A stretch of DNA of 64,000 nucleotides from Palsa-892 sp963751615. GTDB taxonomy: Bacteria; Pseudomonadota; Alphaproteobacteria; Rhizobiales; Xanthobacteraceae. The position numbers were made by a program, and so were the translations under genes. Below the pieces are notes generated by a model. The model was not told the DNA's origin. It worked only from the letters and a program-made list of their open reading frames with translations, and searched no databases. Below, piece by piece: positions 63,508 to 64,000 of the stretch (its first letter is position 1; each line of letters starts with the position of its first letter). The DNA lies in assembly GCA_963751615.1 (NCBI GenBank), contig CAVVVG010000007.1, forward strand, positions 372,001-436,000, in the 5' to 3' direction.

Positions 63508-64000
63508 CTAGAAACGCATGCTAAGACCAATAATTGGTCCGTATTGCAGCATGTTGAATCCATATTGCGTCAGCCCAGAGCCCTGTGTGTAGTTCACATA
63601 GAGCGCCTTATATCCGATCATTCCCGACCACACGGTGTTTTTCGTTACAGCGAAATCCCAATTGTAGGCGCCCAACAACTGCCAGGAGAATTTGCTACCA
63701 ACACCGAAGCCGCCGACATCCCCGCTCAATACCAACTCCTTTCCTGGTGCGAACTGGTGTCGGATTCGCAACCCTACAAGCGGATCGACCCAAGATACAT
63801 CTCCAGACGCGGCAATTGCTCGCCCATTGACGATCTTAATATCACCGACATTGAAAGTGCCCGTAAGACTTAAATCTGACTCCACCTGCTGCCACCATAT
63901 GCGCGCGCCCCCGAATACGTCGATCGCGGTATAACTTCCCAACTTATCGAAACCTCCGGGTCCCACACCCGATCCCCATTTTGCGACTTCGAGAGCTGCC
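63508..64000 (-). CDS. Outer-membrane beta-barrel protein, C-terminal part (N-terminus beyond window)
   Basis: The frame is open to the right edge. About 163 residues show alternating amphipathic strands, ending in the outer-membrane signature with terminal Phe (IGLSMRF). Typical blocks are SWVDPLVGLRIRHQFAPGKE, LVLSGDVGGFGVGSKFSWQL and YKALYVNYTQGSG, known from rhizobial uncharacterised barrel proteins. It probably sits in the outer membrane; ligand unknown. Confidence 0.8.
   Translation of the reverse strand, partial: AALEVAKWGSGVGPGGFDKLGSYTAIDVFGGARIWWQQVESDLSLTGTFNVGDIKIVNGRAIAASGDVSWVDPLVGLRIRHQFAPGKELVLSGDVGGFGVGSKFSWQLLGAYNWDFAVTKNTVWSGMIGYKALYVNYTQGSGLTQYGFNMLQYGPIIGLSMRF

Overview
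The window looks like a chromosomal stretch of an alphaproteobacterium of the Bradyrhizobium/Rhodopseudomonas type (Hyphomicrobiales, Nitrobacteraceae-like). The case rests on FixK/FNR-type anaeroboxes of the form TTGAT-N4-ATCAA, liv, pxp, mla and lut operons of rhizobial style, a DUF6455 protein, a Phasin_2-like protein and many small rhizobial-type hypothetical proteins. The assignment is inference; no rRNA, tRNA, CRISPR array or insertion sequence was seen. GC content is in the mid 50s by eye, low for Bradyrhizobium.

Layout. 1-5166 (minus): 2-oxoacid:ferredoxin oxidoreductase korAB behind a two-subunit NAD(P)/ferredoxin transhydrogenase-like nfnAB, driven from an anaerobox. 5235-8739: a 51-aa protein, an L,D-transpeptidase, a methyltransferase, a DUF6455 protein and a 43-aa membrane protein behind a perfect anaerobox. 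8888-13106 (minus): anaerobox, rquA (rhodoquinone synthesis) and frdABCD (E. coli-type fumarate reductase), a complete rhodoquinone-dependent fumarate respiration operon. 13195-15729: 5-oxoprolinase pxpABC. 16390-19493: glycine-zipper lipoprotein, 3Fe-4S ferredoxin with cytochrome P450, and a ChaN-like protein. 19755-24273: branched-chain amino acid type ABC transporter with a frameshifted livG. 24788-32721: small and hypothetical genes, dctA and an orphan TAXI binding protein. 32848-35742: lactate oxidation lutABC. 36151-39056: anaerobox and an ACP/AMP-ligase/acyltransferase fusion with one frameshift. 39368-45987: small proteins, phasin and a UPF0182 membrane protein. 46299-47998: peptidoglycan amidase and VanX-like dipeptidase. 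48255-51300: mlaEFD lipid transport. 52545-54967: cytochrome bd oxidase, cydA frameshifted. 55284-62656: DinB, DUF1989, then a compact biosynthetic locus (single-module C-A-T-TE NRPS, heme-dependent N-hydroxylase-like protein, Sfp-type PPTase, MbtH). 62776-64000: frameshifted DUF1993 gene and the end of an outer-membrane barrel.

How it fits together. Seven candidate anaeroboxes lie in front of genes for low-oxygen life. Most are placed so that a class II promoter (site centred at -41.5) would start transcription just ahead of the gene. Dicarboxylate uptake (dctA), rhodoquinol-linked fumarate reduction (rquA-frd), ferredoxin and 2-oxoacid chemistry (kor/nfn), lactate oxidation (lut) and a high-affinity bd oxidase make a coherent microoxic/anaerobic energy region.

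Two structural patterns are not explained by the genes. The first is a family of about a dozen dispersed intergenic hairpin repeats, all in the same orientation. The second is a set of one-base frameshifts in at least six otherwise intact loci, which may be assembly errors or recent decay.
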